Positions 5,762 to 7,283 of a stretch of DNA of 7,283 nucleotides are shown piece by piece (positions within the stretch are counted from its first letter, which is position 1; every line of letters begins with the position of its first letter). The stretch spans positions 1-7,283 of the forward strand of contig CAMKZP010000185.1 of assembly GCA_946477805.1 (NCBI GenBank), read 5' to 3'. The notes beneath the pieces are model-generated. The model searched no databases, was not told where the DNA came from, and saw only the letters and a list, made by a program, of their open reading frames with translations. The position numbers and the translations under genes were made by a program. The stretch is from an uncultured Enterobacter sp. GTDB lineage: Bacteria; Pseudomonadota; Gammaproteobacteria; Enterobacterales; Enterobacteriaceae.

Positions 5762-6892
5762 ATGACGCTAAACAAACGTATCGCTGCCGGGCTGGCACTG
5801 GTATTTATGCCCCTGCTGGCTCTGGCGCAGAGCTGGCCGGTCACGGTAACCGATCTTGATAACCGCACGGTCACCATTGAACACGCTCCGACGCGTATTA
5901 TTCTGCAGGACGGGCGCGATATCTTTGCCCTGGCCCTGCTGGAGCGTGATAACCCGTTCGCCCACGTGGTGGCGTGGAACAACCTGCCGAAAAAGCAGGA
6001 CATGGAAACCTGGAACGTGCTGAAGCGCAAATGGCCGGAAGCAGAAAAGATCCTCGACATGAAGTTTTCCGACCAGGGAAACGTGGATCTCGAAACGGTG
6101 ATCTCCCGCCAGCCGGACCTGATGATCGCCCAGCTTCGCGCCAAGCCGTCGCTGGTGCAGACCGGCGTGCTGGCGAAGCTTGAGGCGCTGCACGTTCCGG
6201 TTGTCTTCGTGGATAACGAACTGCACCCGGTCGAAAACACGCTGCCGGGTATCGCCCTGCTGGGTAAGGTCCTGGGCCAGACCGAGCGCGCGCAGGCGTA
6301 TATCGATTTCTACCAGCAGCGTCTGGATAACATCCACCGGCGTCTGGCGAACGTCAGCAAGAAACCGCTGGTGTTTATCGAGCCGATAGCCGGCGTAGGG
6401 GGTCTGGATAACGGCTGCTGCTTTACCCACGCGCGCAACGGCTGGGGCGGGCTGGTGGAGGCCGCGGGCGGCATCAATATTGGCTCACAGCTGCTGCCGG
6501 GCGCAGCCGGGACTGTCTCGGTCGAGAAAATTATCTCAATGGATCCGGATTACTACCTGATGACCGGGTCTAAACGTCCGGGCAAAGGCACGGCGATTAT
6601 CCCGTTTGGCTATAACGTCCCGGCAGGGGACGTCACGGCGGCGTTCAATGCCCTGCTGGCGCGCCAGGGCGTGTCCAGCATTCCGGCCGTCGCCAAAGGC
6701 CATACCGGCGCGCTGTACCACCACTTTTACAACAACCCGTACAACATCATTGCCATTGAGGCGCTGAGCAAAATCTTCTATCCGGCACAGTTTAAGGATG
6801 TTGATCCGCAGGCGGATTACCACACCCTTATCACCCGCTTCACCGCGATCCCGGATGACAACATTATCCTGAGCTATACCCCATCGCACTGA
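5762..6892 (+). CDS. Periplasmic substrate-binding protein of the iron-chelate ABC importer (FepB/FecB-like)
   Basis: Soluble periplasmic receptor that delivers ligand to the permease; 376 residues. A Sec signal peptide is evident: K5 R6, a hydrophobic core (7-21) and a likely signal peptidase I site ALA|QS after residue 22. There is no lipobox. The mature part starts like class III binding proteins (WPVTVTDLDNRTVTIEHAPTRII, 25-47), with QPDLMIAQ (117-124) in the first lobe and VSVEKIISMDPDYYLMTG (252-269) in the second. This is the Peripla_BP_2/TroA-like fold. NGCCFTHARNGWGGLVEAAGG (217-237) and LYHHFYNNPYN (318-328) resemble a FecB-like subgroup known to me. C219 and C220 are the only cysteines. 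GGGGA (5753-5757) precedes the ATG. Third gene of the operon, 19 bp after the ATPase gene. Ligand unknown; an iron siderophore or heme-like chelate is inferred from the Fur box and the family. Confidence 0.9.
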   Translation: MTLNKRIAAGLALVFMPLLALAQSWPVTVTDLDNRTVTIEHAPTRIILQDGRDIFALALLERDNPFAHVVAWNNLPKKQDMETWNVLKRKWPEAEKILDMKFSDQGNVDLETVISRQPDLMIAQLRAKPSLVQTGVLAKLEALHVPVVFVDNELHPVENTLPGIALLGKVLGQTERAQAYIDFYQQRLDNIHRRLANVSKKPLVFIEPIAGVGGLDNGCCFTHARNGWGGLVEAAGGINIGSQLLPGAAGTVSVEKIISMDPDYYLMTGSKRPGKGTAIIPFGYNVPAGDVTAAFNALLARQGVSSIPAVAKGHTGALYHHFYNNPYNIIAIEALSKIFYPAQFKDVDPQADYHTLITRFTAIPDDNIILSYTPSH

Positions 6893-6898
6893 CCGTCA

Positions 6899-6928
6899 GG
6901 CCGGGCGGCGGCTTCGCCTCACCCGGCC
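6899..6928. repeat. REP-like extragenic palindrome between convergent genes
   Basis: GGCCGGG (6899-6905) pairs with CCCGGCC (6922-6928). Inside, GGCG (6907-6910) pairs with CGCC (6915-6918) around a GCTT loop, leaving a small internal bulge. The layout and core (GCCGGG-GGCGGCTTCGCC-CCCGGCC) resemble the enterobacterial REP/PU family, GC-rich versions of which occur in Enterobacter and Klebsiella. It starts 6 nt after the binding-protein stop and ends 7 nt before the stop of the convergent transporter gene. It probably protects or ends both transcripts. No strong T run follows on either side. Only one unit is present, not a clustered BIME. Confidence 0.7.
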
Positions 6929-6935
6929 CGTTCTG

Positions 6936-7283
6936 CTAACCCGCCAGAGCCGCTGCCTCCACCGGTTTCTGACGCAGCCAGATGCCCAGCGCCAGCCCCA
7001 TCAACGACAGCGCCAGCACGTACCAGGCCGGTGCCATCGGCGACACGCCCATCAGCACGGTCACCGCAATCGGCGTCAGCCCGCCGAAGATGGCGTAAGA
7101 GACGTTGTACGAGAACGAGATGCCGGTGAAGCGCACCTCCGGCGGGAACGCGCGCACCATGACGTACGGCACCGCGCCGACCACGCCGACGCACAGCCCC
7201 ACCGCGCCGTACAGCAGGAACAGCTGCTCCGGGTGGCTGCCCGCCAGATGGTAGAACGCCCAGCTCGATGCGCCCAGCAGCAC
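6936..7283 (-). CDS. MFS transporter, metabolite:H+ symporter type, C-terminal fragment (5' end outside window)
   Basis: The last 115 codons of a membrane transporter on the minus strand, ending at TAG (6936-6938) and open to the right edge. The fragment has about three hydrophobic segments, fitting the last helices of a 12-helix MFS protein. RAFPPEVRFTGISFSYN followed by VSYAIFGGLTPI is the loop and helix 11 signature of the metabolite:H+ symporter subfamily (ProP, KgtP, ShiA relatives). The C terminus is short and ends LRQKPVEAAALAG. The GTG at the right edge is most likely an internal valine, not a start. The substrate cannot be assigned from this part; organic acids or compatible solutes are typical of the subfamily. 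It is convergent with the ABC importer operon. Confidence 0.82.
   Translation of the reverse strand: MLLGASSWAFYHLAGSHPEQLFLLYGAVGLCVGVVGAVPYVMVRAFPPEVRFTGISFSYNVSYAIFGGLTPIAVTVLMGVSPMAPAWYVLALSLMGLALGIWLRQKPVEAAALAG

Noticed and set aside
1..7283. CRISPR arrays, insertion sequences, tRNA or rRNA genes, toxin-antitoxin pairs, phage genes.
   Set aside because: I looked for regular repeats, IS-type terminal repeats, transposase or integrase motifs, and small gene pairs, and saw none. Nearly all sequence is accounted for by the genes and control regions listed.

Overview
The window reads as ordinary chromosome of a gamma-proteobacterium of the family Enterobacteriaceae, probably from the Enterobacter/Leclercia/Lelliottia/Klebsiella side. 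The reasons are a DnaK nearly identical to the E. coli protein, the divergent dnaK/satP pair, tandem heat-shock promoters laid out as in E. coli, and a REP-type palindrome. The genus is an inference from memory of the families; no search was run.

Layout: (1) 1-1488, minus strand: the first 496 codons of dnaK, cut by the left edge. (2) 1489-1784: divergent control region with two sigma-32-type dnaK promoters and the satP leader. (3) 1785-2348, plus: satP (yaaH), acetate/succinate:proton symporter, followed by a perfect 9-bp hairpin. (4) About 2456-3715, plus: an unusual CLC-family chloride channel/transporter without CBS domains. (5) 3716-3895: a 180-bp control region with a strong Fur box and a spaced inverted repeat. 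(6) 3896-6892, plus: a three-gene FecCD-type ABC importer in the order permease, ATPase, periplasmic binding protein, tightly packed (ATGA overlap, then 19 bp). (7) 6899-6928: a REP-like palindrome between convergent genes. (8) 6936-7283, minus: the C-terminal end of an MFS transporter of the metabolite:H+ symporter type, cut by the right edge.

In E. coli K-12, satP is separated from dnaK by yaaW/yaaI and is followed by mog. Here satP lies directly next to dnaK, and a block of transport genes follows satP instead of mog. That makes the region a conserved chaperone/acetate-transporter anchor next to an accessory transport block. The importer operon is the most coherent functional unit. Its Fur box implies iron-repressed expression, and the genes supply the inner-membrane and periplasmic parts of an iron-chelate (siderophore- or heme-like) uptake system. 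No TonB-dependent outer-membrane receptor or siderophore synthesis gene is in view, so the substrate is unknown.

I found no clear sign of a wholly new system. The points most worth checking are the CLC protein that lacks several canonical transport residues, the binding protein whose only two cysteines are adjacent, and the inverted repeat just downstream of the Fur box.
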